From Legionella sp. PC997 (lineage in GTDB: Bacteria > Pseudomonadota > Gammaproteobacteria > Legionellales > Legionellaceae), in NCBI RefSeq assembly GCF_014109825.1, contig NZ_CP059576.1:2816001-2880000 (forward strand): a DNA stretch of 64,000 nt, written 5' to 3'. The notes beneath the pieces were generated by a model. That model was given only the letters and a program-made list of their open reading frames with translations. It was not told the DNA's origin and did not search any database. The position numbers and the translations under genes are program-made. Of the stretch, positions 47,434-56,775 are shown piece after piece. Position 1 is the stretch's first letter. Every line of letters starts with the position of its first letter.

Positions 47434-48789
47434 ATGAAATTTCTCTCTCAGAACGCGCCGACTCGAATTGCATTAAGCTTCGAACATCAGCAGCTAAGTT
47501 TTGCTGAACTCGACACAGCCATCCAACATATGTCGTTACAGCTGGAAAAATTACCTCAAGGAATATTGGTTTTACATGCAATACCTCAGCCTTCATTTGT
47601 AATTCAGCTGTTAGCAGCTTTTAATCTTGGAAAACCAGTAGCACTGTTTGCTCCCCAAGAGTCAGGAGAGGATAAACAGCAAATTTTAGGCACGCACATG
47701 CTGGTTGATGAAGAAGGAACGCTTCTAGAAATTCATGAAAATAATCACATCAAACATCATCCGGAGCTCGCTTTAATTCTCTTTACCTCGGGAAGTACTG
47801 GTCAAATGAAAGCGGTGCAACTTTCACTAAAAAATGTTACTGCAAATTGTAAGGCAGTGATTAATGCGCTTGAATTTTCAAGAGTAGAGGATCAATTATT
47901 ATTTTTACCTTTGTCATACTCTTTTGGCTTACTGGGCCAATTGCTTCCTGGATTAATCGCTGGAATAAAGACCCAATTAATTAACCAATTTACGGAAATT
48001 AAAACGTTATTAGAAACATCCACTGTTCCTCAAATGTGGAGCGGCGTTCCCTCTCATTGGGTTGCGATTCACAAAATGGCGGCACTGTTCCCGGAAAGCG
48101 CAGCAAAAATAAAAACGATCGTCTCCGCTGGAGCTCCCTTGAACATTACGTTGCGACAAAGTTTGATCCATACCTTTCCTAAAGCGACAATTTATAATAA
48201 TTATGGTTTAACTGAAGCAGCGCCTCGCGTATTAGCTTATTCCAGCAAAGATCCGTTATTTCTTGAAGACTTTGCTGGTTATCCGGTAGGCGATTGGCAA
48301 ATCCGTTTGTCAGAAGATAATGAATTACTCATTAAAGGAAGCCAACTTATGTTAGGCTATCTGGGAGAAGAAAAATCCTCCCGGATCCAGGAAGGTTGGT
48401 TTTTTACTGGAGATTTAGCAGAGAAATTAGCCTCCGGGTTAGTAGCAATCAAAGGACGCTTGGATCATATCGTCAATATAGCTGGTGAAAAAGTTAATTT
48501 AATTGATATAGAACATAAAATTTGCCAAATTAAAGGAATTAAGGAAGTCATTGTCGTCCCTTTAGAGGATGAGTTATATGGCGTCCGTTTAGTTGCATGT
48601 CTAGAACAAGATAACTTCAGCGCCACTACAACAGAACAAATGCTCTCCGAACAAATAAAACAACATTTTTTACCTAGAAAACTTCCAATTACGGTGCACT
48701 TATTAAAAAAATTGCCCCGTAACCCAAATGGGAAGCTTGATAGAAAAACCCTACTTTTAAGTCAGAAGGAAAAAATCCATGCTCACTGA
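47434..48789 (+). CDS. ANL-superfamily acyl-CoA/acyl-ACP synthetase
   Basis: A 451-residue adenylating enzyme, distinct from the FAAL before it and shorter. Motifs: LILFTSGSTGQMKAVQLSL (P-loop), NNYGLTEAAPRVLAY, GWFFTGDLAEK and KGRLDHIVNIAGEKVN (hinge), NPNGKLDRKTL near the C-terminus with the catalytic Lys. It begins three bases after the FAAL stop and overlaps the ACP gene by 11 bases, so it is translationally coupled. Its acid substrate is unknown; it may activate a second carboxylic acid for the same pathway. Confidence 0.9.
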   Translation: MKFLSQNAPTRIALSFEHQQLSFAELDTAIQHMSLQLEKLPQGILVLHAIPQPSFVIQLLAAFNLGKPVALFAPQESGEDKQQILGTHMLVDEEGTLLEIHENNHIKHHPELALILFTSGSTGQMKAVQLSLKNVTANCKAVINALEFSRVEDQLLFLPLSYSFGLLGQLLPGLIAGIKTQLINQFTEIKTLLETSTVPQMWSGVPSHWVAIHKMAALFPESAAKIKTIVSAGAPLNITLRQSLIHTFPKATIYNNYGLTEAAPRVLAYSSKDPLFLEDFAGYPVGDWQIRLSEDNELLIKGSQLMLGYLGEEKSSRIQEGWFFTGDLAEKLASGLVAIKGRLDHIVNIAGEKVNLIDIEHKICQIKGIKEVIVVPLEDELYGVRLVACLEQDNFSATTTEQMLSEQIKQHFLPRKLPITVHLLKKLPRNPNGKLDRKTLLLSQKEKIHAH

Positions 48790-49012
48790 ACGAATTCGCA
48801 ATACATTAGCCAAGATTGGCCTTAGTAATCTACCTCAAGATTCATCTGCTCCCCTAGAACATGGAGGCTTAGATAGCCTAATGTTAGCCTTAGTCATCAT
48901 CGAGTTGGAACGAGAATTTCAAATTAAAATTCCAGTTATTCCCTTAATCAAAGAACATTATGAATCGATTGATAGTATAGAAAAATATCTAATCGAGCTG
49001 GGGGCAAAATGA
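48779..49012 (+). CDS. Acyl carrier protein
   Basis: A 77-residue carrier holding growing acyl chains on a phosphopantetheine arm. The attachment serine is S33 in HGGLDSLMLALVIIELE, with the usual DSL motif. The remainder has the four-helix acidic pattern (REFQIKIP, EHYESIDSIEKYL). It overlaps the upstream ANL gene and the downstream SDR gene (4 bases at 49009-49012), which shows tight coupling. Different from the second ACP at 53355, so the locus probably uses dedicated carriers. Confidence 0.95.
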   Translation: MLTERIRNTLAKIGLSNLPQDSSAPLEHGGLDSLMLALVIIELEREFQIKIPVIPLIKEHYESIDSIEKYLIELGAK

Positions 49013-49764
49013 ATATTTTGATTACAGGCGGCTCTTCGGATATCGCACAAGCTATAGCCAAACGACGACTGCAGTTAGGTGATCAGATCATTATCACCTG
49101 TTCCAGTAAGGAAAGTCTGAACAACACATTAGAGCATTACAAACAACAGGACATGCAGGTCAGAGGTGTAGTATATAATTTTTCCAATCCGGAGGAAAGC
49201 AAAAAAGATCTGCATAATATATTGCAGGAACCTTTAGATGGAATCATTCTTAATGCATTTACGCGTGTGAGTCAGTTACGTAAATTACATGCTTTATCTT
49301 ATCCTGCATTACGAACCTACATCAATGATAATTTGCATGGTAATATTTGGTTGATTCATCAATTATTACCCGCTTTACTCGCCAATAAATTCGGACGATT
49401 GATTCTAATTTCCAGTCTTTCTGCAATTACTGGAACTAGTCGTTATGGTGCTTATTGTGCGACCAAAGCAGCCCTTGAAGGATTGTTTTTAAATCTTGCC
49501 GTAGATTACAGTGCCAATAATATTTTATCCAATATTGTACGGGTGGGTTTGATTAAGACCTCAAGAACCGAGCAATTCTGGAAAAGACCTGCCTATCAAG
49601 AAAAAATGGCGCAAATTATTCCTCAAGGCATGATGGGGGAAACAACGCAAGTCGCGGAAGCCCTGGATCCTTTATTATCTAAAACCTCATTTATGACGGG
49701 ATCTGTGATCACTGTAAGCGGTGGTTTACCTCTAATGCGTTCCGAGGGAATATTATCATCATGA
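49009..49764 (+). CDS. Short-chain dehydrogenase/reductase, probable ketoacyl reductase
   Basis: NAD(P)H-dependent reductase of the classical SDR type, 251 residues. The Rossmann start ITGGSSDIAQAIAKR shows the Gly-rich loop, and the active site has the Ser in LISSLSAITG and YGAYCATKAALEG with Tyr-x3-Lys. The C-terminal segment SVITVSGGLPL is the usual FabG-like end. Given two KAS III-like enzymes and an ACP next to it, reduction of a beta-ketoacyl intermediate is the best inference. Confidence 0.92.
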   Translation: MNILITGGSSDIAQAIAKRRLQLGDQIIITCSSKESLNNTLEHYKQQDMQVRGVVYNFSNPEESKKDLHNILQEPLDGIILNAFTRVSQLRKLHALSYPALRTYINDNLHGNIWLIHQLLPALLANKFGRLILISSLSAITGTSRYGAYCATKAALEGLFLNLAVDYSANNILSNIVRVGLIKTSRTEQFWKRPAYQEKMAQIIPQGMMGETTQVAEALDPLLSKTSFMTGSVITVSGGLPLMRSEGILSS

Positions 49765-49795
49765 ATTTATATCTATTGCACAGCGAGAGGCTACC

Positions 49796-50806
49796 ATGAA
49801 TTTATTACGCGCCGAACAAAACATATATCTTAAAGGTCCCTTTATTGCATTGCCCGAAAAGGTTATGAGCAATCAAGAAGTGCTTAATTGGATGAATAGC
49901 ACGCAAAGTCCAACCCTGGTTAGTTTCTCGACAGGAATTAGAAATAGACGCTGGGCTAATGAAGATCAGGCATGTAGTGATTTGGCAATCCTTGCAGCAG
50001 AACAATTATTCGCTGCAAAACCTGCAGAGAAAAATAAAATCAACCAAATTATTTTGGCCACTATATCTGGAGATTATCTTGCACCGCCAACCAGCCCTTT
50101 GGTGCAACACCGACTTGGATTAAAAAATACCGGTGCTTTTGATATAGGAGCCGCCTGTGCGGGCTTTGTTGTTGGTTTGCATACAAGCGCTGCTATTGCT
50201 CAGGCAACCAAGGGGTCCATTTTATTAATCGCCAGTGAAATTCGCTCTAAGTTTTTAAATAAAAATAATTTTGCTACAAGCGTTCTTTTTGGCGATGGCG
50301 CAGCTGCTTGTGTAGTATCTACCGATGAGGAACATGCAGAGTTTCGTTATCTTGCTTCTGCTTTATTTGCTGATGGAGAAGTCAGTGATACGGTATCCAC
50401 ACCTGCCGGAGGTTCACGGTTACCCGCAGCAAATTGTACCAATCCCGAATTGTTTTACATCACAATTAAAGAAAATACCGCGCTATTTGTTAAAGCGGTA
50501 CATGGAATGGTTGATGGAGCCGAAGAATTCTTGAAGTCATTAAACCTAACTAGCGCGGATATTCAATGGTTGGTTCCACACCAAGGCAATAAAAATTTAG
50601 TTTTATCTGTTGCCAAACAATTAGGCTTTCCTGAGGAACGCATCATCAAAACGGTAGAAGAAACGGGTAATACTTCGGGTTCAAGTGTAGGTATTGCTCT
50701 GAATTATCTTCGCGAACAAGCACCCATTAAAGCAAAAGACAAAGTATTACTCGTTGCAGCAGGTGGCGGTGGGATTGCAGCGTGTGCTCTTTTAGAAGTC
50801 ATCTAA
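49796..50806 (+). CDS. Beta-ketoacyl-ACP synthase III (FabH-like), second copy
   Basis: A 336-residue condensing enzyme with C121 in FDIGAACAGFVVGLHT, H262 in WLVPHQGNKNLVL and N292 in ETGNTSGSSVGIAL. It is closer to canonical FabH than the enzyme at 44627. GAGAGG lies five bases before the ATG. It is the last gene of the plus arm, 31 bases after the SDR, and ends 38 bases from the convergent TPR gene. Two different KAS III enzymes in one locus suggest two condensation steps or two starter units. Confidence 0.93.
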   Translation: MNLLRAEQNIYLKGPFIALPEKVMSNQEVLNWMNSTQSPTLVSFSTGIRNRRWANEDQACSDLAILAAEQLFAAKPAEKNKINQIILATISGDYLAPPTSPLVQHRLGLKNTGAFDIGAACAGFVVGLHTSAAIAQATKGSILLIASEIRSKFLNKNNFATSVLFGDGAAACVVSTDEEHAEFRYLASALFADGEVSDTVSTPAGGSRLPAANCTNPELFYITIKENTALFVKAVHGMVDGAEEFLKSLNLTSADIQWLVPHQGNKNLVLSVAKQLGFPEERIIKTVEETGNTSGSSVGIALNYLREQAPIKAKDKVLLVAAGGGGIAACALLEVI

Positions 50807-50844
50807 GGTGGCGGGCATTCTGCTTCGCCTCCTCAGGCTCCCAT

Positions 50845-52161
50845 TTAAAAACTTACCTGCGAGTCAAACCAAAATTCAGCCAGAGGTGTTCCTTGATAGT
50901 GCGCCAAATGGAAATTAAAAAACTCCTTTGCCGCATTATTTTTCTTGGTATGTACCAAGCAAAGTAAATAAGTCTGCGCAATAATTTCTGACTGTGCATC
51001 ACTGCCACCGATTTCTGTGCGTCTGGAGATGCAGGGAGTCATCCAATCATAAGCCAATTTGAAATCATTATTCACAAACGCATGAATTCCTTTACTTAAA
51101 GGCAAAATAACAGAAAGCCAAAGCGATTGGTTATAGCCTTGAGGCAAGGCTTTAGCATAAGTTTCAATTGATACCATAGATCTCTGAACCGCATCTTCCT
51201 GACCCAAGCGTGCAAGACAATATACATAATGAACCGTATTAAAACCGGTGTAGTGAGTAAAAGGGTTATTATCCAAATAATTAGCCACGATCTTAAACTG
51301 ATCGAGTTGCGGCAATCCTGCCATATCGAGGCGCCATAATAGTGAAATAGCATCTATTTGCTCGGTAATGATGTCGGGAGAAGTACCAAAAATAACAGGA
51401 TATAAGTCCATCACCTTATCTACTTGTCGTAACGCCAGATAAAATAAAGCCAAATGCCAACTGTTATGTCCACGAAGAAGAGTTGAAATCTGCTCCCAGC
51501 TCTCTCGAAATGTTTCTAAAGAGGCTATACCTTTTGCACTATTTTTTGTGTTGAGATAGATATGACCCAAAGTATGGTGTGCCCATGGGGTAAGCGGTTG
51601 GAGAGTCAAAGCCTGCTCCGCAAGACGTTGCGCGTCTGTTAAGTGACCTGATAATTCGGCTGCAAAAGAATGCATCGCTAAAAAGTGGGATTCATCCTGA
51701 TTATGAGTAGCTATTTGTTCACAGAATTTCAAATAGTGATGGGCATTGTACGCTTGTCCTGAACAATAAAATAACCATTCAGCAAACTTCGCGGCTAAAG
51801 TATCGCGCGGATATAAAGCAGTTAATGCCGCGAATATAGTTATAGCTGTTTCATACTCTAAATTCATCCAGGCTTTAACTGCTTGATAGGTTAATTTTTC
51901 TCTTAAACTAACCGAAGACAATAATTTTTCAGCATGCTCTAAATGCTTTTTTGCTAAAGCAGTTGCGGGATCAGTTTGGCCATAAAGATAAAATGCAGCC
52001 GTATAAACTTGGAGAAGCAAATTATCGGGATTAGTTTTGACCGCCTCTAAAATAAAATGTGGTTCCTTTCCTGCTCCCAAGACTTGTTGATGGAAGTGAT
52101 TGATGCTTTCTATAACCTGCAATGACTGAGTCGTTACGGATAATCCACGATTTGTTTCCAT
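50845..52161 (-). CDS. Tetratricopeptide repeat protein, TTC38-like
   Basis: A 438-residue all-helical protein of tandem TPR-like units. Recognisable segments include AQRLAEQALTLQPLTPWAHH and HNSWHLALFYLALRQVDKVM, the latter matching the TTC38 family that occurs in bacteria and animals. No signal peptide or membrane segment. Its biochemical role is unknown; it might be a scaffold. It converges with the acyl locus plus arm, so cotranscription with it is excluded. Start ATG at 52161. Confidence 0.87.
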   Translation of the reverse strand: METNRGLSVTTQSLQVIESINHFHQQVLGAGKEPHFILEAVKTNPDNLLLQVYTAAFYLYGQTDPATALAKKHLEHAEKLLSSVSLREKLTYQAVKAWMNLEYETAITIFAALTALYPRDTLAAKFAEWLFYCSGQAYNAHHYLKFCEQIATHNQDESHFLAMHSFAAELSGHLTDAQRLAEQALTLQPLTPWAHHTLGHIYLNTKNSAKGIASLETFRESWEQISTLLRGHNSWHLALFYLALRQVDKVMDLYPVIFGTSPDIITEQIDAISLLWRLDMAGLPQLDQFKIVANYLDNNPFTHYTGFNTVHYVYCLARLGQEDAVQRSMVSIETYAKALPQGYNQSLWLSVILPLSKGIHAFVNNDFKLAYDWMTPCISRRTEIGGSDAQSEIIAQTYLLCLVHTKKNNAAKEFFNFHLAHYQGTPLAEFWFDSQVSF

Positions 52162-52293
52162 GTTATTCCTGACGAAACTACGCCTTCATCTTTTTAGTAT
52201 ATATCTCTTTAAGGAAATTAGATCACGCTTGCTTTATTGCGTCCATTAAAGTCATCAGATACTCTATCTCACTATATTCAAAATGGAAGAACT

Positions 52294-53247
52294 ATGAAAA
52301 GTCAAAAAGAATTATTCGAATTTCTATGTCCACTAATTGATATTCAAATTAAAAAATACGCTGCTTTACCAAAAATAGGAATAGGACCCGATGCTCGTCT
52401 TAATGGACAACTTGTTTTTCAAGAAGTAAATGAGCTGCTTAATTTTGCGGGGCAACTTCTGGATGAAATGGAACACGCAAGTAAAGATAAACCTATTTCT
52501 TCCGAATTATTTTCCTCAATATTTGAGCAAGTTAAATTTTATCTTGAACAAGAGCATCTGCGAGGATATGCAGGCTGGCTCCTCGATGAAAACAATATCC
52601 ATACGCCCTTGATGGGACGAGTCAATGAGCAAATCAAACAATTAAAAAAGATCGCTGGCTCAGCAAACATTCCCTATTCTGCTTCCTCAAAACCAGTAAC
52701 AGAAATACAAAAACAAACTGAATATGATAGTGTTGCAATTGCTTTTTACATTCTGGATCTTGCTATAAAATTAGTTACAGATCCTTCTATAGAATTGGAA
52801 GAAAAAAGTCTACAACATGCCCTTCCAATTTTAAAACGTAATGCGCTTACACGATACAGCAAAGAGGAATTTGCGAAACCGATCCGTGAGCTACATCAAA
52901 AATGTAGTGAGTTTTTACAAGACTCTGAATCTCGAAAAAGCAATACTCTGCTCGATAAAGTGGATGCTGCGATTTATGAACAACAACACAGAGAGCAATT
53001 GCATAACTTACTTGGCCGCTATAAAAAAATTGAACCCAATTCTATATTATTCTCCCCCGAGCATGAGTGGTATAAAATTGGTAAGACATCTGGAAAAAAA
53101 GCACCGTCAAAATCAGAATCCTCAACCCAAAATCTTTCTTTTTTTAAAGGAGCAGCTTTTGTAGGAATGGTGGTCGTTTGCATGCTACTCGCCTATTTTA
53201 TGAAGCAGAGTGAGGAAAACACCTTAGATGCAATTCTAAAGCCCTAA
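52294..53247 (+). CDS. Orphan tail-anchored helical protein
   Basis: No family recognised. A 317-residue soluble helical protein ending in a single hydrophobic segment (FKGAAFVGMVVVCMLLAYFM) about 20 residues from the C-terminus, followed by a charged tail. That is the layout of a tail-anchored protein, or of some effectors that insert into host membranes. It has Lys/Glu-rich helices (LHQKCSEFLQDSESRKSN). The ATG at 52294 has a GGAAGA upstream; the TTG at 52237 does not. A dispersed inverted repeat follows at 53256. Confidence 0.75.
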   Translation: MKSQKELFEFLCPLIDIQIKKYAALPKIGIGPDARLNGQLVFQEVNELLNFAGQLLDEMEHASKDKPISSELFSSIFEQVKFYLEQEHLRGYAGWLLDENNIHTPLMGRVNEQIKQLKKIAGSANIPYSASSKPVTEIQKQTEYDSVAIAFYILDLAIKLVTDPSIELEEKSLQHALPILKRNALTRYSKEEFAKPIRELHQKCSEFLQDSESRKSNTLLDKVDAAIYEQQHREQLHNLLGRYKKIEPNSILFSPEHEWYKIGKTSGKKAPSKSESSTQNLSFFKGAAFVGMVVVCMLLAYFMKQSEENTLDAILKP

Positions 53248-53255
53248 ATGATACA

Positions 53256-53285
53256 CCTGGGTGAAGGCATCGCCATAACCCGGGT
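53256..53285. repeat. Dispersed inverted repeat, copy 3
   Basis: CCTGGGTGAAGGCATCGCC followed by ATAACCCGGGT, 9 bases after the stop of the 52294 gene. Same design as copies 1, 2 and 4; loop sequences differ. Confidence 0.65.
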
Positions 53286-53354
53286 ATACAATAGTGACCA
53301 CGTATTATAATTTGGAGTAGCCTAACCTAGTTCGGAGGGCTACTCACCAAAAGG

Positions 53355-53582
53355 TTACGCCTGAGTAAAATCGAATAAATCTTTATAGGTATGAAAATTC
53401 ATTGCATCTTCTTCAGTCACTGTTAAATTATATTCTTCGCTAAGAATGGCCAGTAACTCTACTATTTTCAATGAGTCTAAATGTAAATCTTCTATTAATG
53501 CAGTATCGTCATGAATTTCTTCTGCTTTAGCCCCTGAAAGCTTGGCTATAATATTTTTTAATTCGTTTTCAGTAATTTTCAT
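53355..53582 (-). CDS. Acyl carrier protein, second copy
   Basis: A 75-residue ACP with S37 in EDLHLDSLKIVELLA as the phosphopantetheine site. The ATG at 53582 has AGAGG six bases upstream; a TTG two codons earlier is less likely. It is downstream of the Bcr/CflA gene on the minus strand with a 12-base spacer, so the two are likely cotranscribed. It differs from the ACP at 48779 and may serve the same or a linked acyl pathway. Confidence 0.92.
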   Translation of the reverse strand: MKITENELKNIIAKLSGAKAEEIHDDTALIEDLHLDSLKIVELLAILSEEYNLTVTEEDAMNFHTYKDLFDFTQA

Positions 53583-53594
53583 AAACAACCTCTG

Positions 53595-54800
53595 TTAATG
53601 TTCTTGGGAGGCCAGATAATACCACGAAGCGAAAGAACCTAATCCTAAGATAAGTAAAATTATCGCTAATGAGAATTGGCCATACCATTCACCTAAAGCG
53701 ATTAGTCCGCTAGACAATGCAGAACTTAAGTCTTGCATGCATGCATATAAAGCACCCACAGTTCCCGCCATATGAGGAAATGGATGGAACGCTCCAGCAA
53801 ATGCATTGATAAAAGTAAATCCCATTCCCATGCTGAACAAAGACACAGGAATCATAATGGAAAGTACGTTCTCCAATCCTATAAGGGACAAACATAACAT
53901 GGTAGAACCGCCTAATATCATAAAGATAATTCCGATACATACCATATAGGAGACCCCTTTTTTCATCACCATTTGACTGTTAATTATTCCGCTCACACAA
54001 ATTGCGCCGGCAATAAATATTGTCAATTGACCAAACTCTACAGGGCTAAGTCCTAAGGTATCCTGGAATAGGAAAGGAGCGATCGCGAGATAACCAATTA
54101 AACCGGCAGAAGCAAGACAAGCACACAATGCATAACCTAAAAAAACTTTCGATTTTAATAAAGTAAAATAATTGTCGCGCATTACTCTTAATTGAGTTGC
54201 ATCCGGATTAAGATTTTTATTTGTTTCGGGAAGAGTACATAAAGCTAGAATCCATATAATAATACCGAATACTAGCAAAAATAAAAAATTAATACGCCAT
54301 CCAAAATGCTCCTGGATATAGCCTCCAAGAACCGGAGAAGCAACCATAATGAAAACACTTACAATACCCACATAAGAACCAATTTTAGATAAGACTCTAT
54401 CAGTAAAGAGATCACGGACTAAAGAACGGCCTACTGAACCACAACACCCAATACCAAATCCCTGAATAAAACGACCAATAATTAAGACCAAAACTGAAGG
54501 TGCAATAAAACAAATTAAACTGCCTAAAATACTGAGACCCACTCCAAACATAAGCGGTGGTTTACGACCAATTTTGTCGGATAAAGGACCATAAAACACA
54601 TGGGAAATGCTCAAGCCAAGCATAAAAAGAGATAACGTTAGCTGTATGGATGCTTCATTACTGTTAAAGATCTTGGTAATTGCGGGTAATGAAGGAATAT
54701 ACTGATCCGTTGTCATTTGCATTAGTACCATAAGCATTAAAACAACAAAAACCAGTAATGGTTGTAACGAAACCGGCTGAACATCATTTTCTTTGTGCAT
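53595..54800 (-). CDS. MFS multidrug transporter, Bcr/CflA family
   Basis: Proton-coupled exporter with about 12 transmembrane segments and 401 residues. Visible features are MTTDQYIPSLPAITKIF after the first helix, the MFS loop GPLSDKIGRKPPLMFG, and GRFIQGFGIGCCGSVGRSLVRDLF, both diagnostic of the Bcr/CflA subgroup. The ATG at 54800 has AAGGG seven bases upstream. Coupled to an ACP gene, it is a candidate exporter of the acyl product, by position only. Confidence 0.92.
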   Translation of the reverse strand: MHKENDVQPVSLQPLLVFVVLMLMVLMQMTTDQYIPSLPAITKIFNSNEASIQLTLSLFMLGLSISHVFYGPLSDKIGRKPPLMFGVGLSILGSLICFIAPSVLVLIIGRFIQGFGIGCCGSVGRSLVRDLFTDRVLSKIGSYVGIVSVFIMVASPVLGGYIQEHFGWRINFLFLLVFGIIIWILALCTLPETNKNLNPDATQLRVMRDNYFTLLKSKVFLGYALCACLASAGLIGYLAIAPFLFQDTLGLSPVEFGQLTIFIAGAICVSGIINSQMVMKKGVSYMVCIGIIFMILGGSTMLCLSLIGLENVLSIMIPVSLFSMGMGFTFINAFAGAFHPFPHMAGTVGALYACMQDLSSALSSGLIALGEWYGQFSLAIILLILGLGSFASWYYLASQEH

Positions 54801-54864
54801 CAAAAAAACCCTTTTACCTTCTTATTAATGACACCTACGCCAATGAAGCTCATAGTATAACAAA

Positions 54865-55251
54865 TCACACCAGGCATAGTCCCAAAATAATCAAGCAAGA
54901 AACAAAACCAATGAACCATATGGTTGATCTTAACGAAGCCATATCCATTAAATAAAAATAACAATAAATAAAACGGGAGATAATATAAATAATCGCCAAA
55001 ATTTGAATTGTTGTGCCGATATGATTAGTCGCCATTGCGGTTAATGCAGCAGTAGCAAATACGAGTAATGATTCAAAACTATTTTGATGAGCAGCAACAG
55101 CTCGTGCTCCCATCCCTTGTAATCTTGCTTGTTGAGCCCTTGGATAATGATTATCGTATTTCCCTTCTTTTTGCATGAAATTAGCAACCACAATCTTGAG
55201 AAGATAAGGCAATAATATTGCAATGAACAAGCAAAGAATTAAAGTAGTCAT
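54865..55251 (-). CDS. MAPEG family membrane protein
   Basis: A 128-residue four-helix membrane protein of the MAPEG fold (membrane-associated proteins in eicosanoid and glutathione metabolism). Features: a first helix, then PRAQQARLQGMGARAVAAHQ with the family loop between helices 1 and 2, then NSFESLLVFATAALTAMA. Whether it binds glutathione is unknown; many bacterial members are uncharacterised. Minus strand, 64 bases upstream of the MFS gene; ATG at 55251. Confidence 0.9.
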   Translation of the reverse strand: MTTLILCLFIAILLPYLLKIVVANFMQKEGKYDNHYPRAQQARLQGMGARAVAAHQNSFESLLVFATAALTAMATNHIGTTIQILAIIYIISRFIYCYFYLMDMASLRSTIWFIGFVSCLIILGLCLV

Positions 55252-55506
55252 AATGTTGTATTCCCTAACAATAATTGTTTCACATTAAAATAAAAAAATT
55301 GTATTTCGGTATAGCGAAACAAAAACCGAAGCGTACTTTTAGTGTTATTTCTAGTGATTAATAAAAAACGAACCATAATAACGAGAATATTAACCCAGTA
55401 CAATGACCCAAGTTTCTCTATTCGATATGGAAAATAGTACTTTCTACCAATTAATTTCTTCTGTTATGATAATTTATAAAATAGGTATCTTTAAAGGATT
55501 AGTACT

Positions 55507-56775
55507 ATGGTTCAAGATGAGTCCAAAAAAAAATCCAAAGGACATATTGTTTTATCCTCACATCCATCCGGACATACTGCTGCACCATTAAGAATAAAAT
55601 GGGGCGCGGAAAATCCGAAAGAACGTGGTCCGGTAATAGCCTCCCTCACTAATATAAAAAATCGCAATGCAGTGGGTACTCATTCTGGCTCATATTCAGT
55701 TTATCGAGCGCTGGCTGTCGCTGCTGGAGTATTAGACCCTGAGCATGTTCCCGATCTTACTGATACCACACCTCCGGTTGATATAGGTCCTCATCCTCAA
55801 TGGAGTGATACTCAGAAAATCGTCTCACTTGATCCCTGGGGGCATCTTGTAGCCAGTGTTTTCGCAGAAGAAATTCAGGCAGGATATGACATTCGGCCTA
55901 CAATAGCCGTGACCAAAGCTCATATTAATATTCCAGAATTGCATACAGCCATTCAAAAAGGTCGGCTTAAACCGGATGGAAAAATATTAAAAGAATCTGG
56001 AGATGTAGCCGTAACTAAAGTCGCGCTAGAACCCGTGTGGTATTTACCTGGAATCGCGGAACGCTTTGGGGTTTCAGAATCACTTTTGCGTCGTACTCTA
56101 TTTGAGCAAACAGCTGGGATGTTTCCTGAGTTGGTAACACGTTCTGATTATGATGTTTTTTTACCTCCAATAGGTGGTATGACTGCCTATTTTTTTGGTG
56201 ATGTAACCACCATCCACGATCCCAAAATTGAGCTTACATGTCGTATTCATGATGAATGTAATGGTTCTGATGTATTTGGATCGGATATTTGCACCTGTAG
56301 GCCATATTTAGTACATGGAATCGAACTGTCTATTGAATCCGCACAAAAGGGAGGAGGCGGTTTGATTGTTTATAACCGAAAAGAAGGAAGAGCACTCGGT
56401 GAAGTAACCAAGTTTTTAGTTTATAACGCCCGCAAGAGACAGAAAGGTGGCGATACAGCTGCAAAATACTTTGAAAGAACAGAATGTGTTGCGGGAGTTC
56501 AAGACATGCGTTTTCAAGAATTAATGTCTGATATTTTGCATTGGCTAGGGATTACCAAGATCCACCGTTTCGTTTCCATGTCCAATATGAAATATGATGC
56601 ATTACTTAAATCGGGAATTCAGGTAGTAGAACGGGTATCGATTCCCGATGAGCTCATTCCCCTTGATGCACAAGTAGAAATGAATGCTAAACGTGCAGCG
56701 GGTTACTATTCACCCGATCGAATTGTGGACATAAATGAATTAGCAAGAACTAAAGGACGTGACCTTAATGAGTAA
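55507..56775 (+). CDS. GTP cyclohydrolase II-like protein of the URC1 type
   Basis: Homologue of RibA in which the domain is adapted to the second uracil-degradation pathway (URC1 in Lachancea kluyveri, urg1 in Schizosaccharomyces pombe). The 422-residue protein is longer than RibA (about 200) by an N-terminal extension. The zinc motif is CNGSDVFGSDICTC (Cys-x10-Cys-x-Cys), and NRKEGRALGEVTKF replaces the RibA QEGRGIGL loop. AAAGGA lies eight bases before the ATG. It overlaps the next gene, the DUF1688/URC4 homologue, by 8 bases, which supports the URC assignment over riboflavin synthesis. Confidence 0.9.
   Translation: MVQDESKKKSKGHIVLSSHPSGHTAAPLRIKWGAENPKERGPVIASLTNIKNRNAVGTHSGSYSVYRALAVAAGVLDPEHVPDLTDTTPPVDIGPHPQWSDTQKIVSLDPWGHLVASVFAEEIQAGYDIRPTIAVTKAHINIPELHTAIQKGRLKPDGKILKESGDVAVTKVALEPVWYLPGIAERFGVSESLLRRTLFEQTAGMFPELVTRSDYDVFLPPIGGMTAYFFGDVTTIHDPKIELTCRIHDECNGSDVFGSDICTCRPYLVHGIELSIESAQKGGGGLIVYNRKEGRALGEVTKFLVYNARKRQKGGDTAAKYFERTECVAGVQDMRFQELMSDILHWLGITKIHRFVSMSNMKYDALLKSGIQVVERVSIPDELIPLDAQVEMNAKRAAGYYSPDRIVDINELARTKGRDLNE

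Noticed and set aside
44627-50806. OleABCD-type olefin cluster
   Set aside because: A thiolase-fold enzyme, ANL ligase and SDR are present, but there is no OleB hydrolase, and FAAL, ACP and a canonical FabH are not part of that pathway.
55403-55591. A 62-codon plus-strand frame overlapping the start of the URC1-like gene
   Set aside because: It overlaps the well-supported gene in another frame, lacks a ribosome-binding site and resembles no protein.
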